Shown here piece after piece: positions 1-8,844 of a stretch of 64,000 bases of DNA (position 1 is the stretch's first letter; every line of letters starts with the position of its first letter). The notes beneath the pieces were generated by a model that had not been told where the DNA came from, ran no database searches, and saw only the letters and a list, made by a program, of their open reading frames with translations. Both the position numbers and the translations under genes were made by a program. The stretch spans positions 62,001 through 126,000 of the forward strand of contig JAEYLX010000026.1 in NCBI GenBank assembly GCA_023407575.1, given 5' to 3'. Source of the stretch: Bacillota bacterium (lineage in GTDB: Bacteria; Bacillota; Clostridia; Lachnospirales; Lachnospiraceae).

Positions 1-1418
1 AGGGACCATTAGTAGTGATTGGGCATGTTGTTGGAGGCGGCAATTTCAGAGCTGCCAAGGGCAGTACCTATATGATAGGTAAAAATGGTCAGCCAGGTCA
101 AGCGCAACAATTAACTGATTTATATCAGGCGGATGGAGGCAGCAAATATTGGAGGCTGAGTGACAGAGATACCCATTATGCTGTATCCAGCTATGATGTA
201 CCAAGATTTATTCCAGCTAGTAGAATTAATGCTGATACGGCTAAGTTCTTTAGAGATGCAGAAGCAAGTGTAACAGATTTCTTTGAGTGTATCACAGATC
301 TTGAGCCAAATGGTACTGTGACGGAACATTTTCATGAGTGGATTTTAAGAGGTAGTGATCCGCAACAAAATGTCTTCCTTATAGATGCCAGTCCAAATGG
401 ACAACTGAACAAAGAAATTCGTTTTGAAATACCCGAAGGAAGTCTTGCAATTGTAAAATTCAGAACAGGAAATGATGCACATCTCCAATATGGACTTTGG
501 GGTGCGGAAAGACTTGCTACACGAACCCTTTATGTGTTTGAAGATGCAGAGCATATCTATATGGAAGTTCCGGCAGCAATATGGGGAAGTGTTTTGGCAC
601 CACATGCGATGTACCATGCGCATCAAACTGGTGGCAATATTAATGGTAATGCAGCACTTGGCAGTTTGGCAGTCAGTCCCACCAGTGGGTTTGAATTCCA
701 CCTCTATCCATTTGTTGGCGGAGTGAAATGTGGAGAAGTAGCCCCAGCTCCGGCCCCAGCCCCAGCCCCAGCCCCGGCCCCTGCACCAAGACCAGCACCA
801 ACTCCGACACCAAGACCAACTCCACCACCAGCGCCACGCCCAACCCCTGTGCCAACCCCGGCACCAGCACCAAGACCAACTCCGGCACCTCAACCAGCAC
901 CACAACCGACACCTCAACCAGCACCACGGCCGACACCAAGACCAACTCCAAGACCAACTCCAAGACCGACACCAAGACCAACCCCTATGCCAGCACCAAG
1001 ACCAGAAACAAAGCCGGAGGTTATAGTTATACCACCAGCTCCGGAATGTCCTGTATGTCCAGAACCAATTACAAGAATAGAAATTAAACCGGTTCCAATT
1101 CCTATTCCAATTCCTATTCCAGAGGAAGAAGAATGTGAATTAACACAAATTACACCAGGACTTATCTTTGGGTGTATTTGGGGATGTAATGGCGGTCACA
1201 ATCATGAATGGGAAGTAAGCCTTTATAAGAATTGTGGAGAAAGAAGAGTATTGTTATATTGCATTAAAATATGCAATTGTGGATGCTTTGAATTTGAGGT
1301 TCCTTATGATGACTTCTATATTTTGAAGATCTGTCCAGTTGGACGTAGAAGATCAAATTGCAGACCGACGCTTACTTTAAAGAATGTAGGAGTGGCAAAT
1401 CTAGCGATAGAGTCTTAA
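1..1418 (+). CDS. Proline-rich surface protein with choice-of-anchor-A-like domain (5' partial)
   Basis: The frame is open to the left edge of the window, so the true start lies upstream; a GTG at 15 is only an internal candidate. The first ~235 residues resemble the choice-of-anchor A domain of Gram-positive surface proteins: a VVGGGNF opening, a strand-rich middle, then GSVLAPHAMYHA and NINGNAALGS near residues 200-225. Next come ~100 residues of Pro-Ala-Pro and Arg-Pro-Thr-Pro repeats, probably a wall-spanning or extended spacer. The last ~100 residues are Cys-rich (CPVCPE, CIWGCNGG, CIKICNCGC) and end without a membrane anchor or LPXTG. An extracellular role is inferred from the composition. 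Function is not known. The collagen-like simple repeat may vary in length between strains. Confidence 0.7.
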   Translation, partial: GPLVVIGHVVGGGNFRAAKGSTYMIGKNGQPGQAQQLTDLYQADGGSKYWRLSDRDTHYAVSSYDVPRFIPASRINADTAKFFRDAEASVTDFFECITDLEPNGTVTEHFHEWILRGSDPQQNVFLIDASPNGQLNKEIRFEIPEGSLAIVKFRTGNDAHLQYGLWGAERLATRTLYVFEDAEHIYMEVPAAIWGSVLAPHAMYHAHQTGGNINGNAALGSLAVSPTSGFEFHLYPFVGGVKCGEVAPAPAPAPAPAPAPAPRPAPTPTPRPTPPPAPRPTPVPTPAPAPRPTPAPQPAPQPTPQPAPRPTPRPTPRPTPRPTPRPTPMPAPRPETKPEVIVIPPAPECPVCPEPITRIEIKPVPIPIPIPIPEEEECELTQITPGLIFGCIWGCNGGHNHEWEVSLYKNCGERRVLLYCIKICNCGCFEFEVPYDDFYILKICPVGRRRSNCRPTLTLKNVGVANLAIES

Positions 1419-1520
1419 GGTGTTGTTGACACATTCAAAATATCCTATAGGCTTTGTGAATATTGGAGCCAACGGATAAGAATTTATTATTTATAAGTAT
1501 GTGCTGATTAAAAAGTAAGA

Positions 1521-1566
1521 AAAGTAAGGGACGAAAGCGTTAATAAAACTTTCATCCCTTACTTTA
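1521..1566. terminator. Intrinsic terminator after the proline-rich protein gene
   Basis: AAAGTAAGGGA pairs with TCCCTTACTTT, and GAAAG with CTTTC inside it, around a short AT loop. The arms carry A and T runs on both sides, so it could stop transcription in either direction. It lies about 100 bp after the stop of the upstream gene. Confidence 0.7.
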
Positions 1567-1587
1567 TAATAATTAATAGTATCAAAA

Positions 1588-1609
1588 CGCCTGCAGGGCT
1601 GAACTGTTA
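1588..1609. repeat. Solo end of the AACAGTTCAGCC inverted-repeat family
   Basis: CTGCAGGGCTGAACTGTT matches the right end of the larger element at 8558-8693 (TTGTAGGGCTGAACTGTT) at 16 of 18 positions. No left partner is visible nearby, so this is a decayed or solo copy. It lies in the 315-bp gap between the surface protein and the DJ-1 gene, which otherwise holds only the terminator. Confidence 0.5.
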
Positions 1610-1733
1610 CAAATAAAATGGTCAAGCTATGGTTTAAGGATTGATTAGGAAGTGGATCAACGTTATAATAAATCTAATTGAAGTGTTATTTTATGCTATT
1701 ATATTAATTTGTAGGATGAGGAAGGAGTTTATT

Positions 1734-2291
1734 ATGTCTAAGGTATGTGTATTTTTAGCAAATGGTTTTGAAGAAATTGAAGCTTTAACAGTGGTGGACC
1801 TACTTCGTAGAGTGAAAATAGAAGTTAATACGGTATCGATTACAGGAGAGCAATATGTTAATGGTGCTCATCAAATTATAGTAAAAGCTGATGAAGTATT
1901 TGAACAAGTAGATTATGATAAGGTGGACATGCTGGTATTACCCGGTGGGATGCCAGGTACCAAGAACTTAGATGCTCATCTAGGATTAGAGCAAATGCTT
2001 TTTAAATTTCAGGCAGAAGGAAAAAAACTTGCTGCTATCTGTGCCGCACCAAGTGTGCTGGGGGCAAAAGGGATTCTAGAGGGGAGAGCAGCAACCTGTT
2101 ACCCAGGTTTTGAAGGTGTTTTAAAAGGTGCTACGATAAAAAGCGAGGCTGTAGTTATAGATGGTAACATAATAACGTCAAAAGGAATGGGAACTGCAAT
2201 TGATTTTTCTCTGGAGTTAATTAAAATTTTGTTAGATGAAGAGACTGCAGCGAAAACTGCCGAGTCAATTCAATACCAATATTATAAGTAA
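1734..2291 (+). CDS. DJ-1/PfpI family protein
   Basis: A 185-residue protein of the DJ-1/ThiJ/PfpI superfamily, a compact alpha/beta fold. The nucleophile elbow is AAICAAPS with Cys103, and the GFEEIEA motif supplies the acidic residue (Glu16) that stabilises the cysteine in DJ-1 proteins. The PGGMPG loop is also typical. The length equals the family norm. The start at 1734 is chosen because GAAGGAG lies 6 nt upstream and the protein then begins at the usual MSKVCVFLA strand; an upstream in-frame start at 1641 would add residues not seen in the family. Members act in oxidative or carbonyl stress, as deglycase-like or chaperone activities, but the exact reaction here is open. The gene appears monocistronic. 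Confidence 0.85.
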   Translation: MSKVCVFLANGFEEIEALTVVDLLRRVKIEVNTVSITGEQYVNGAHQIIVKADEVFEQVDYDKVDMLVLPGGMPGTKNLDAHLGLEQMLFKFQAEGKKLAAICAAPSVLGAKGILEGRAATCYPGFEGVLKGATIKSEAVVIDGNIITSKGMGTAIDFSLELIKILLDEETAAKTAESIQYQYYK

Positions 2292-2324
2292 TCCAAAAGG
2301 TTTTCGCCAGAATACTAATACCAG

Positions 2325-3644
2325 CTAAGGCTTATTATATGGGAGAATTTGTTTTCTTAGCAGTAGTAAGCATAGTAGATTTGGAATTGCCATAAAGGCA
2401 TTCACAAGATCTGTCATTTCCCAAACAAGCTCCATGGATATGACAGAACCAATAAATATCATAACAATATAACAGAGGCGGTAGGTGCTTATTCCACTTT
2501 TTCCAAATAAGTACTCTACTGCTTTTTCACCGAAATACGACCAGCCTATTAAAGTGGCAACGGCAAAGGAGATAAGGGAAAGTCCCAAGAGTACACTGCC
2601 AAAAGGTATCGCGCTAAATGCGGCACTGGTGAGTTCTGTAAAGGAATAGCCAACTGTAGAAGAAGGATTTTTTAATAAATTGCTTACGATAACTAGCCCA
2701 GTGATAGCGCACATGACAACGGTATCCCAGAAGGTTGCGCTCATAGAAATTAGTGCTTGACGGGAGGGGTGAGAAGTTTTTGCTCCGGCAGCAGCAATTG
2801 CGGCGGTACCAAGTCCAGCCTCGTTAGTGAATACCCCTCTTGCAATTCCATATCTTAAAGCAGAGCGTAGTGTGCTACCAATAAAACCACCTGCAACGGC
2901 AGCAGGTAATTCACTGGGAACAAATGCGGCTTTTACTATAAGTGCAAGAGCAGGAAAAACATATTGAATATTAATTACTATTATAATAAAACATGCGAAG
3001 ATATAAAAGAAACCCATTGCCGGTACTAACTTACTACAGATATTGCCAATGGATTTAATGCCGCCTACGATAACCATGCCAACAACTATAGCCATGACCA
3101 TACCGACTGCATATTCCGGTAAATTCCATAAGGTTTTTACGGTTTCTGTTACTGCTCTTGCCTGCGTAGAACAACCCACACCATAAGAGGCAACTAGTGT
3201 TAATATACAAAAGACTACAGCAAGCCATTTCTTTTTCAGACCATACTCAAGCGCATACATTGGTCCTCCAAGATAAGTACCGTCAGAGGTTTTACGCCGA
3301 TAGAGTACACCCAGGAAGCATTCGGCATAGGTGGTAGCCATTCCGAGTATTCCGGTAAGCCAGCACCAAAAAATTGCACCTGGTCCGCCGAGCGCTACAG
3401 CAGTGGAGATACCTACAATATTACCAGTTCCAATTGTTGCAGCCAAGGTTGCAGTGAGGGCACCAAAGCCACTTAAATCACCTTCCGCACCTTCTTCCGG
3501 AGTGTAAGATAATTTAACCGCTTTTCTTATGTGTTTTTGTACTCCTTTTAGGTGAACCGTAAAGTAAATATGTGTGCCAAATAAAAGTATAGGTACTGGG
3601 AAACCCCAAAGAAAATTATTAATTGTTTTAATAAAGTCAAGCAT
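2325..3644 (-). CDS. Alanine/glycine:sodium symporter, AGCS family
   Basis: A 439-residue integral membrane protein with about ten hydrophobic segments. It carries the AGCS signatures ATIGTGNIVGISTAVALGGPG near residue 70 and FTNEAGLGTAAIAAAGA in the second half. Family members (AlsT, DagA, AgcS) import alanine, glycine or glutamine with sodium. The start was set at the ATG at 3644 because AAAGG lies 6 nt upstream; a TTG at 3659 would add MKRFY and lacks a ribosome site. A terminator hairpin separates it from murF upstream, so it is probably transcribed alone. A link to D-alanine supply for the neighbouring ddl/murF genes is possible but is only inference from position. Confidence 0.9.
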   Translation of the reverse strand: MLDFIKTINNFLWGFPVPILLFGTHIYFTVHLKGVQKHIRKAVKLSYTPEEGAEGDLSGFGALTATLAATIGTGNIVGISTAVALGGPGAIFWCWLTGILGMATTYAECFLGVLYRRKTSDGTYLGGPMYALEYGLKKKWLAVVFCILTLVASYGVGCSTQARAVTETVKTLWNLPEYAVGMVMAIVVGMVIVGGIKSIGNICSKLVPAMGFFYIFACFIIIVINIQYVFPALALIVKAAFVPSELPAAVAGGFIGSTLRSALRYGIARGVFTNEAGLGTAAIAAAGAKTSHPSRQALISMSATFWDTVVMCAITGLVIVSNLLKNPSSTVGYSFTELTSAAFSAIPFGSVLLGLSLISFAVATLIGWSYFGEKAVEYLFGKSGISTYRLCYIVMIFIGSVISMELVWEMTDLVNAFMAIPNLLCLLLLRKQILPYNKP

Positions 3645-3725
3645 ATAAAACCTTTTCAAATTAGTTTTTATATGTATATGTGAAAGTTGGGATAAGTATT
3701 AAGCTTTTCTCTATATTAAAAAGAA

Positions 3726-3750
3726 AAAGCCTTACTTCTGTAAGGCTTTC
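3726..3750 (-). terminator. Terminator overlapping the murF stop
   Basis: Read on the minus strand, GAAAGCCTTAC pairs with GTAAGGCTTT around a CAGAA-type loop and is followed by a T-rich run. The left arm lies in the last codons of murF, so the gene ends inside its own terminator. This separates murF from the symporter gene. Confidence 0.75.
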
Positions 3751-5093
3751 ACAACGTGATCAAATCCCATACCATGGGAGGCTTTCACTAATATAGTATC
3801 GTTCTGTTTTATAATGATAGGGAGTGCGTCCAGTAAAGAATCTCTAGTTTCATAGTAATAACAATGGACATTATTAGCTATAGCAGCATCATACATATGT
3901 TTTGATAATAATCCAACACATACAAGAACATCAAGATTACTATTGGAGGCGTAAGTGCCAACATTATAATGAAGTTCATTCTCGCTGCTTCCCAGCTCAA
4001 ACATATCACCCAAAATAGCAACCTTTCTAGTATCAGCTTTACAAAGAAGATCAATAGCGGCTTTCATAGAAACTGGATTTGCATTGTAACAATCATCAAT
4101 AATAACCCATTTATCCTCTTTTATAATATTGCTTCTTCCACCCAAGGCCTTAACTGTGGCAATGCCTGCTGCAATCTGTTCTACACTTAGTTCCAGAATT
4201 TTTCCGACAGCGGTTGCGGCAAGGGAATTAAGCACCATGTGTTCTCCGGGTTGTGGTATGTCTGCCGGAAAGCTTTGTTCTGCTATATGAATATTGCAAC
4301 TACTACCTAACAGACCATGACTAATGATATCGGTTGCAGTTACGTCGTTATCAGTGCCCATTCCAAAGCGTAATGGCTTATGACCTTTCACTTCCTGTAA
4401 TGTTGCCAGCATATCATCATCACCATTTATACAGATATAGCCATCGTCTGCCATAAAATCAAATATCTCAGACTTGGCCTTTAAAATACCTTCTCTGGAA
4501 CCGAGATTCTCCAAATGGCATTGGCCAATATTTGTTATCACGCATAGATCAGGTTTAGCAATTTCACTAAGTCTGTGCATTTCTCCAAAGTCGCTGATAC
4601 CCATTTCAAGCACGGCAATCTCATGGAAGTCCTGGATTTTAAGTATAGTCAAGGGTAAACCAATTTCATTATTAAAATTGCCTTCGGTTTTTAATACTTT
4701 ATATTTTTGAGAAAGAACACTGCTAATAAATTCCTTGGTGCTAGTCTTACCAACGCTTCCGGTAATGCCAACGACTTTAATAGAAAGCTGTTGACGATAG
4801 AAGGCAGCGAGATCCTTTAAGGCTTGAAGACTATTAGGAACAAGGATGTAGGGGTGTGTCGGTGTAGCTGGAGGGTTTTCACATAATACAGCAAGTGCAC
4901 CTTTTTCATAAGCAGTATCTATAAAATCGTGACCGTCCACACGTTCACCACAAGTAGCTATAAACAAATAATTGTCCTTAACCAGGCGTGAATCTATAAC
5001 CGCACCGGTTATTTCAATATCACTATAAGAACCAGCAAGGTATAACTTACCCTGACATACTTTCGCAATTTGTGTTAAAGTTAAATTTTTCAT
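3732..5093 (-). CDS. murF: UDP-MurNAc-tripeptide--D-alanyl-D-alanine ligase MurF
   Basis: A 453-residue Mur ligase that joins D-Ala-D-Ala to UDP-MurNAc-tripeptide in cytosolic peptidoglycan synthesis. The N-terminal domain contains GAVIDSRLVKDNYLFIA, the family's substrate-binding motif. The ATP-binding P-loop is GITGSVGKTS at residues 109-118, followed by TEGNFNNEIG, which is diagnostic for MurF. The C-terminal domain shows DDCYNANPVSM and LGDMFELG, also characteristic. Length is normal. It lies 93 bp after ddl on the same strand, so the enzyme making D-Ala-D-Ala and the one using it form a likely operon. The ATG follows a GGGG-rich purine tract. Confidence 0.96.
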   Translation of the reverse strand: MKNLTLTQIAKVCQGKLYLAGSYSDIEITGAVIDSRLVKDNYLFIATCGERVDGHDFIDTAYEKGALAVLCENPPATPTHPYILVPNSLQALKDLAAFYRQQLSIKVVGITGSVGKTSTKEFISSVLSQKYKVLKTEGNFNNEIGLPLTILKIQDFHEIAVLEMGISDFGEMHRLSEIAKPDLCVITNIGQCHLENLGSREGILKAKSEIFDFMADDGYICINGDDDMLATLQEVKGHKPLRFGMGTDNDVTATDIISHGLLGSSCNIHIAEQSFPADIPQPGEHMVLNSLAATAVGKILELSVEQIAAGIATVKALGGRSNIIKEDKWVIIDDCYNANPVSMKAAIDLLCKADTRKVAILGDMFELGSSENELHYNVGTYASNSNLDVLVCVGLLSKHMYDAAIANNVHCYYYETRDSLLDALPIIIKQNDTILVKASHGMGFDHVVKALQK

Positions 5094-5186
5094 GACCCAT
5101 CCCCTACTATTTGTGGCTTGAAGTTTAAATGTAGCAAAGCGAAATCGAGCTTATGACTGGTATAAATTTTTCTAATGTTATAATTA

Positions 5187-6224
5187 CTAATTTGGGGTAT
5201 TATATTTATTTAAGGAAATTTCAATTATTTTTTCACATAAATCTTCAAATTCAATGCCTGCAGCTCTTGCCTCCTGAGGAAGTAAGGACATTGGTGTCAT
5301 GCCTGGGAGAGTATTTGCTTCTAGACAGAATAGTTCATTGTTTTCATTCAATAAGAAGTCCATACGAGCATAGGTTTTAATTCTAAGAGCCTGGAAAACT
5401 TTCTCTGCAAGATACTGCATTTGTACAGTAATTTCATCCTCAAGGACAGCGGGACAGGTTTCCACGGTACTTCCGGGCTGATATTTATTTTTGTAATCAT
5501 AAAAGCTTATAAGTGGAGCAATTTCAATGATTGGAAGGGCTTTGCCATCCAAGACTCCCACAGAGAATTCACGTCCTTTAATATATTGCTCAATAACAAC
5601 TTCTTCACCATATAGAAATGCGCTCTCAAGTGCATTTTTCATTTCTTGTTCCGTTTCAGCAATGGAAACACCAACGCTGGAGCCTCCGCAGGTGGCTTTT
5701 ACCACACAAGGGTACAAACTCCATTCAAAGCTTTCATTCTTTCTGGCGCGGATTCCAAGTGGTGTGGGAATGTTATAATAAGCGAAGATTTCTTTTGAAA
5801 TCGCTTTATCCATAGCGATAGCACTGCTAGTGAAATCAGTTCCGGTATAAGGAATACCCATTAGATCAAAGGCCGCCTGAATTTTACCATCCTCACCGTT
5901 CTCTCCATGTAATGCAATAAATACAATATCTGCTTGATAACAAATATCAATAACACCTTTACCAAAAAAGTTTTTGGAATCTCCATATCTTAGAGCTTTA
6001 ATTTGTTCGAGATCTGGGTTACTTTCTTTTATAGCTCCAATGTTAGCAGCCCAATCCTTTTCCATTTCAAATATGTCATTGGTAGCACCTTCATATCCTA
6101 GGTAAACATCCAGTAAAAGAGTTTGATGCCCTCTGCTCTTTAATGCCTTATAAATCATGGTGCCCGTTGATAAGGAAACGTCTCTTTCTGTACTTGTACC
6201 ACCAGCTAAAACTACAATTTTCAT
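5187..6224 (-). CDS. ddl: D-alanine--D-alanine ligase
   Basis: A 345-residue ATP-grasp enzyme that condenses two D-alanines. It begins MKIVVLAGGTSTERDVSL, the family's N-terminal glycine-rich motif. FIALHGENGEDGKIQA, VVKATCGGSSVGVS and LEANTLPGMTPMSLLP are standard Ddl motifs for substrate, ATP and metal binding. The start is supported by GCGAGG 7 nt upstream. It is the first gene of the ddl-murF pair. The middle of the protein has a slightly longer loop (residues 50-75) than E. coli DdlB, as in many clostridial forms. Vancomycin-resistance D-Ala-D-Lac ligases are a related alternative, but no van genes lie nearby and the last gene of the pathway follows directly. Confidence 0.95.
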   Translation of the reverse strand: MKIVVLAGGTSTERDVSLSTGTMIYKALKSRGHQTLLLDVYLGYEGATNDIFEMEKDWAANIGAIKESNPDLEQIKALRYGDSKNFFGKGVIDICYQADIVFIALHGENGEDGKIQAAFDLMGIPYTGTDFTSSAIAMDKAISKEIFAYYNIPTPLGIRARKNESFEWSLYPCVVKATCGGSSVGVSIAETEQEMKNALESAFLYGEEVVIEQYIKGREFSVGVLDGKALPIIEIAPLISFYDYKNKYQPGSTVETCPAVLEDEITVQMQYLAEKVFQALRIKTYARMDFLLNENNELFCLEANTLPGMTPMSLLPQEARAAGIEFEDLCEKIIEISLNKYNTPN

Positions 6225-6594
6225 GGTCGATCCTCGCTTTCAAATTCTTGCAATTATTTTAATTAATATCTATAGTAATGTGATTAAATTCGTAATTATG
6301 GTTTAAAGTCTAAACAAGTATAACCCAAACAAAAGAACAAGTAAATAGCTGATACTGCTACATAGTTTTTAAATAATGCTTTCCTATTTAGAAATAAAAT
6401 GTTTAAATAGATTAACCAATAAAGTAACAAAAATTACCATAATAATATTTCGTTTTACGGTTAACAATATGATTACAGGCAATACAAAACAAAGTCACTC
6501 GCGGTGATATTACTTAATAAGTAGCCGCTGAACCTACAAAAAAATGATTTTGTATCTTGATTGCTTTGATGATAATAAATGGAGGTGAAAAAGT
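6225..6594. other. Divergent intergenic region between ddl and the spore protein gene
   Basis: This 370-bp AT-rich gap must hold the promoters of ddl (leftward) and of the spore protein gene (rightward). GGAGGTGA at 6582 is the spore gene's ribosome site. A CATAATA at 6438 resembles the -10 of a forespore sigma-G promoter, but no matching -35 was found at the right distance. No open frame or repeat was seen. Confidence 0.4.
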
Positions 6595-6813
6595 ATGGCA
6601 AGTAACAATAGCAGCAATAAAGCAGCAGTTCCTGAAGCAAAGGAAGCTCTTAACCGTTTTAAAATGGAAGTTGCAGGCGAAATTGGTGTTCCTTTAAAAC
6701 AAGGATACAATGGCGAATTAACTAGCAAGCAGAACGGTTCTGTAGGCGGTGAAATGGTTAAACGTATGATCAGACAACAGGAACAACAGATGTCTGGTGG
6801 ATCATCTAAATAA
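6595..6813 (+). CDS. Alpha/beta-type small acid-soluble spore protein
   Basis: A 72-residue DNA-binding spore protein that coats forespore DNA and protects it from UV and heat. It has the conserved ALNRFKMEVAGEIGV block, which contains the usual germination-protease cleavage region, and the C-terminal NGSVGGEMVKRMI block. Family members are 60-75 residues. The ribosome site GGAGGTGA lies at the normal distance. Expression would be expected late in sporulation in the forespore, but a clean sigma-G promoter could not be pinned down. Its presence shows the organism forms endospores. A strong terminator follows, so it is a single-gene unit. Confidence 0.95.
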   Translation: MASNNSSNKAAVPEAKEALNRFKMEVAGEIGVPLKQGYNGELTSKQNGSVGGEMVKRMIRQQEQQMSGGSSK

Positions 6814-6841
6814 TTAAAATTGAATAGTTTTCCGTAAAACA

Positions 6842-6890
6842 AAAACATCACTGAATGAGCGATTATATCACTTGTTCAGTGATGTTTTTT
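6842..6890 (+). terminator. Terminator after the spore protein gene
   Basis: AAAACATCACTGA pairs with TCAGTGATGTTTT, followed by more T residues. The 13-bp stem and U tract are typical of a rho-independent terminator. Confidence 0.85.
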
Positions 6891-7098
6891 GCCTTTATAA
6901 AAATTCTTCTTATAATTTTTTATTTCAAAAGCCTTTGTTGTATGTTAAAATATTCGTGATTAATCTGATTATAAGATTCATATGTTAAGTTAGGCAATAT
7001 TAATATTAATAATGCATAGCTTATGGATATGAACTGATATACATGGCCCGCAAGGGAAACAGCATATACTAATATATAGAATGGAAAGGATATTAATA

Positions 7099-8442
7099 AT
7101 GGGTAAATATTTTGGAACAGATGGTTTTCGAGGGGAAGCTAACGTTAATCTTACAGTAGAGCATGCTTATAAAGTGGGTAGATTTTTGGGCCATTATTAT
7201 GGAAGAGAACATAAGGCCAATATTGTTATTGGGAAGGATACCAGAAGATCCAGCTATATGTTTGAATATTCTCTAGTAGCGGGATTAACAGCGAGCGGTG
7301 CGGATGTATATCTATTGCATGTAACGCCAACTCCTAGTGTATCCTATGTGGTTCGTAGTGAGGGGTTTGATTGTGGAATTATGATATCAGCAAGTCATAA
7401 TGTATATTATGATAATGGTATCAAGATTATTAACAGCAATGGTTATAAATTGGAAGCAGAGTTAGAGGATTTGATTGAAGCCTATATTGATAGTAAAGAA
7501 GATACTTTGCCGATGGCGACCAGAGAGAATATTGGAAAAACGGTTGACTATGCAATTGGAAGAAATCGATACATTGGTTATCTGATTTCTCTCGCCACAA
7601 GATCATTTCAAAATAAAAGAGTTGGCTTAGATCTTTCGAACGGATCAGCTTCAACTGTTGCAAAAGGAGTGTTTGATGCACTGGGTGCAAAAACATTTGT
7701 GATTAACGGGGATCCAGATGGAACAAACATAAATAGAGACTGTGGGTCCACCCACATTGAACATTTACAGAAATATGTGGTTGAAAATCATCTGGATGTT
7801 GGTTTTGCTTATGATGGGGATGCAGATCGATGTTTGGCAGTGGATGAAAAGGGCAATATTATAGATGGAGATTTAATCCTGTATATATCATCTGTTTATA
7901 TGAAGAGTCGCAATGAACTAGCCAATAATACAGTAGTAACAACCATAATGTCTAATTTGGGCTTATATAAAGCTTTGGAACGCAAGGACATTCAATATGA
8001 AAAAACTGCAGTTGGTGATAAATACGTGTTTGAGAATATGATGGAGAATAAACATTCCCTTGGTGGAGAGCAATCCGGACACATTATATATAGTAAACAT
8101 GCGACAACAGGGGATGGAGTGCTAACTTCATTAAAATTAATGGAGGTTATGCTGGAGAGCAAAACTACTTTATCAGAACTTCATAAAGAAGTAATTATTT
8201 ATCCGCAAATTTTAGAAAATGTAAAAGTAAACAATAAAAAAGAAGCGCGGGAAGATGAAGCGGTAATAAAGATAGTTGCGCAGATTGAAGAAGAGCTTGG
8301 AAGTAACGGAAGGATTTTGGTACGTGAAAGTGGTACGGAACCAGTAGTAAGAGTTATGGTTGAGGCAGAGACCCAGGAACTTTGCAAGAGCCTAGTAGAT
8401 CGTGTTGTTGGTGTCATGAAACAACAAGGACATGTAAAATAA
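7099..8442 (+). CDS. glmM: Phosphoglucosamine mutase GlmM
   Basis: A 447-residue alpha-D-phosphohexomutase converting glucosamine 6-phosphate to glucosamine 1-phosphate for UDP-GlcNAc and wall synthesis. The start MGKYFGTDGFRG is the family N-terminus. The phosphoserine loop is ISASHN with Ser99, the metal loop YDGDADRCL, the sugar loop GGEQSGHI, and the phosphate-binding C-terminus VRESGTEPVVRVMVEAE. Length and C-terminal motif favour GlmM over phosphomannomutase; position 10 is Phe where Val is common. The ATG at 7099 is preferred to 7081 because AAAGGA precedes it at 9 nt and no family homology precedes MGKYFG. It is followed by a long repeat-rich gap. Confidence 0.92.
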   Translation: MGKYFGTDGFRGEANVNLTVEHAYKVGRFLGHYYGREHKANIVIGKDTRRSSYMFEYSLVAGLTASGADVYLLHVTPTPSVSYVVRSEGFDCGIMISASHNVYYDNGIKIINSNGYKLEAELEDLIEAYIDSKEDTLPMATRENIGKTVDYAIGRNRYIGYLISLATRSFQNKRVGLDLSNGSASTVAKGVFDALGAKTFVINGDPDGTNINRDCGSTHIEHLQKYVVENHLDVGFAYDGDADRCLAVDEKGNIIDGDLILYISSVYMKSRNELANNTVVTTIMSNLGLYKALERKDIQYEKTAVGDKYVFENMMENKHSLGGEQSGHIIYSKHATTGDGVLTSLKLMEVMLESKTTLSELHKEVIIYPQILENVKVNNKKEAREDEAVIKIVAQIEEELGSNGRILVRESGTEPVVRVMVEAETQELCKSLVDRVVGVMKQQGHVK

Positions 8443-8444
8443 AA

Positions 8445-8693
8445 GTTCAGCCCTTCGCTTAATTTCACTTCGCAAAATCTCGCTAAGGCAGAGCGCCCTA
8501 CGAGCTTTTGATACAATATGTATTTGAAAGCAAGCTTTCCTGATAGTTTTAGATATAACAGTTCAGCCATTAGCTCGATTTCGCTTCGCAAAATCTCGCT
8601 AAGGCAGAGCGCCCTACAAGCTTTTAATACAATATGTATTTGAAAGCAAGCTTTCCTGCATATTGTATTAAAAGCTTGTAGGGCTGAACTGTT
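8445..8693. repeat. Tandem and inverted repeat element (two 98-bp units plus inverted end)
   Basis: Two direct copies of a 98-bp unit, 8445-8542 and 8561-8658, both begin GTTCAGCC and end GAAAGCAAGCTTTCCTG. The second is closed by an inverted end, so 8558-8569 (AACAGTTCAGCC) and 8682-8693 (GGCTGAACTGTT) form 12-bp terminal inverted repeats around a 136-bp element. Inside it, 8611-8636 is a perfect 26-bp inverted repeat of 8659-8684, with the small palindrome GAAAGCAAGCTTTC at the tip. It looks like a MITE- or REP-type element; no transposase is present. The glmM transcript would fold it into a long hairpin. Confidence 0.85.
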
Positions 8694-8734
8694 TAATAAA
8701 TAATTTATTAATTCTGGTATTTACAGAATCATTA

Positions 8735-8743
8735 TGTTATAAT
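8735..8743 (+). promoter_or_regulatory. Extended -10 promoter for tig-clpP-clpX
   Basis: TGTTATAAT is a perfect extended -10 (TGnTATAAT) and lies about 175 bp before tig, just after the repeat element. No good -35 lies 17 bp upstream, which extended -10 promoters tolerate. Confidence 0.55.
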
Positions 8744-8844
8744 ATACTAATGTCAAATTGCCTGTAGTTTAGGCAGAGTGTACTTTTGTCTGAAGAATTA
8801 TCGTGTCCCAGTAAGCAATAATGAAGTACATTATTATAGAAAAT

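Noticed and set aside
673..981. Long open frames on the opposite strand and in another frame across the proline-rich repeat
   Set aside because: They arise from the low-complexity repeat; the products are Leu/Val- or Trp/Cys-only strings with no ribosome site.
6438..6444. CATAATA as the -10 of a sigma-G promoter for the spore protein gene
   Set aside because: No GnATA-type -35 lies 17-18 bp upstream, and the site is 150 bp from the gene.
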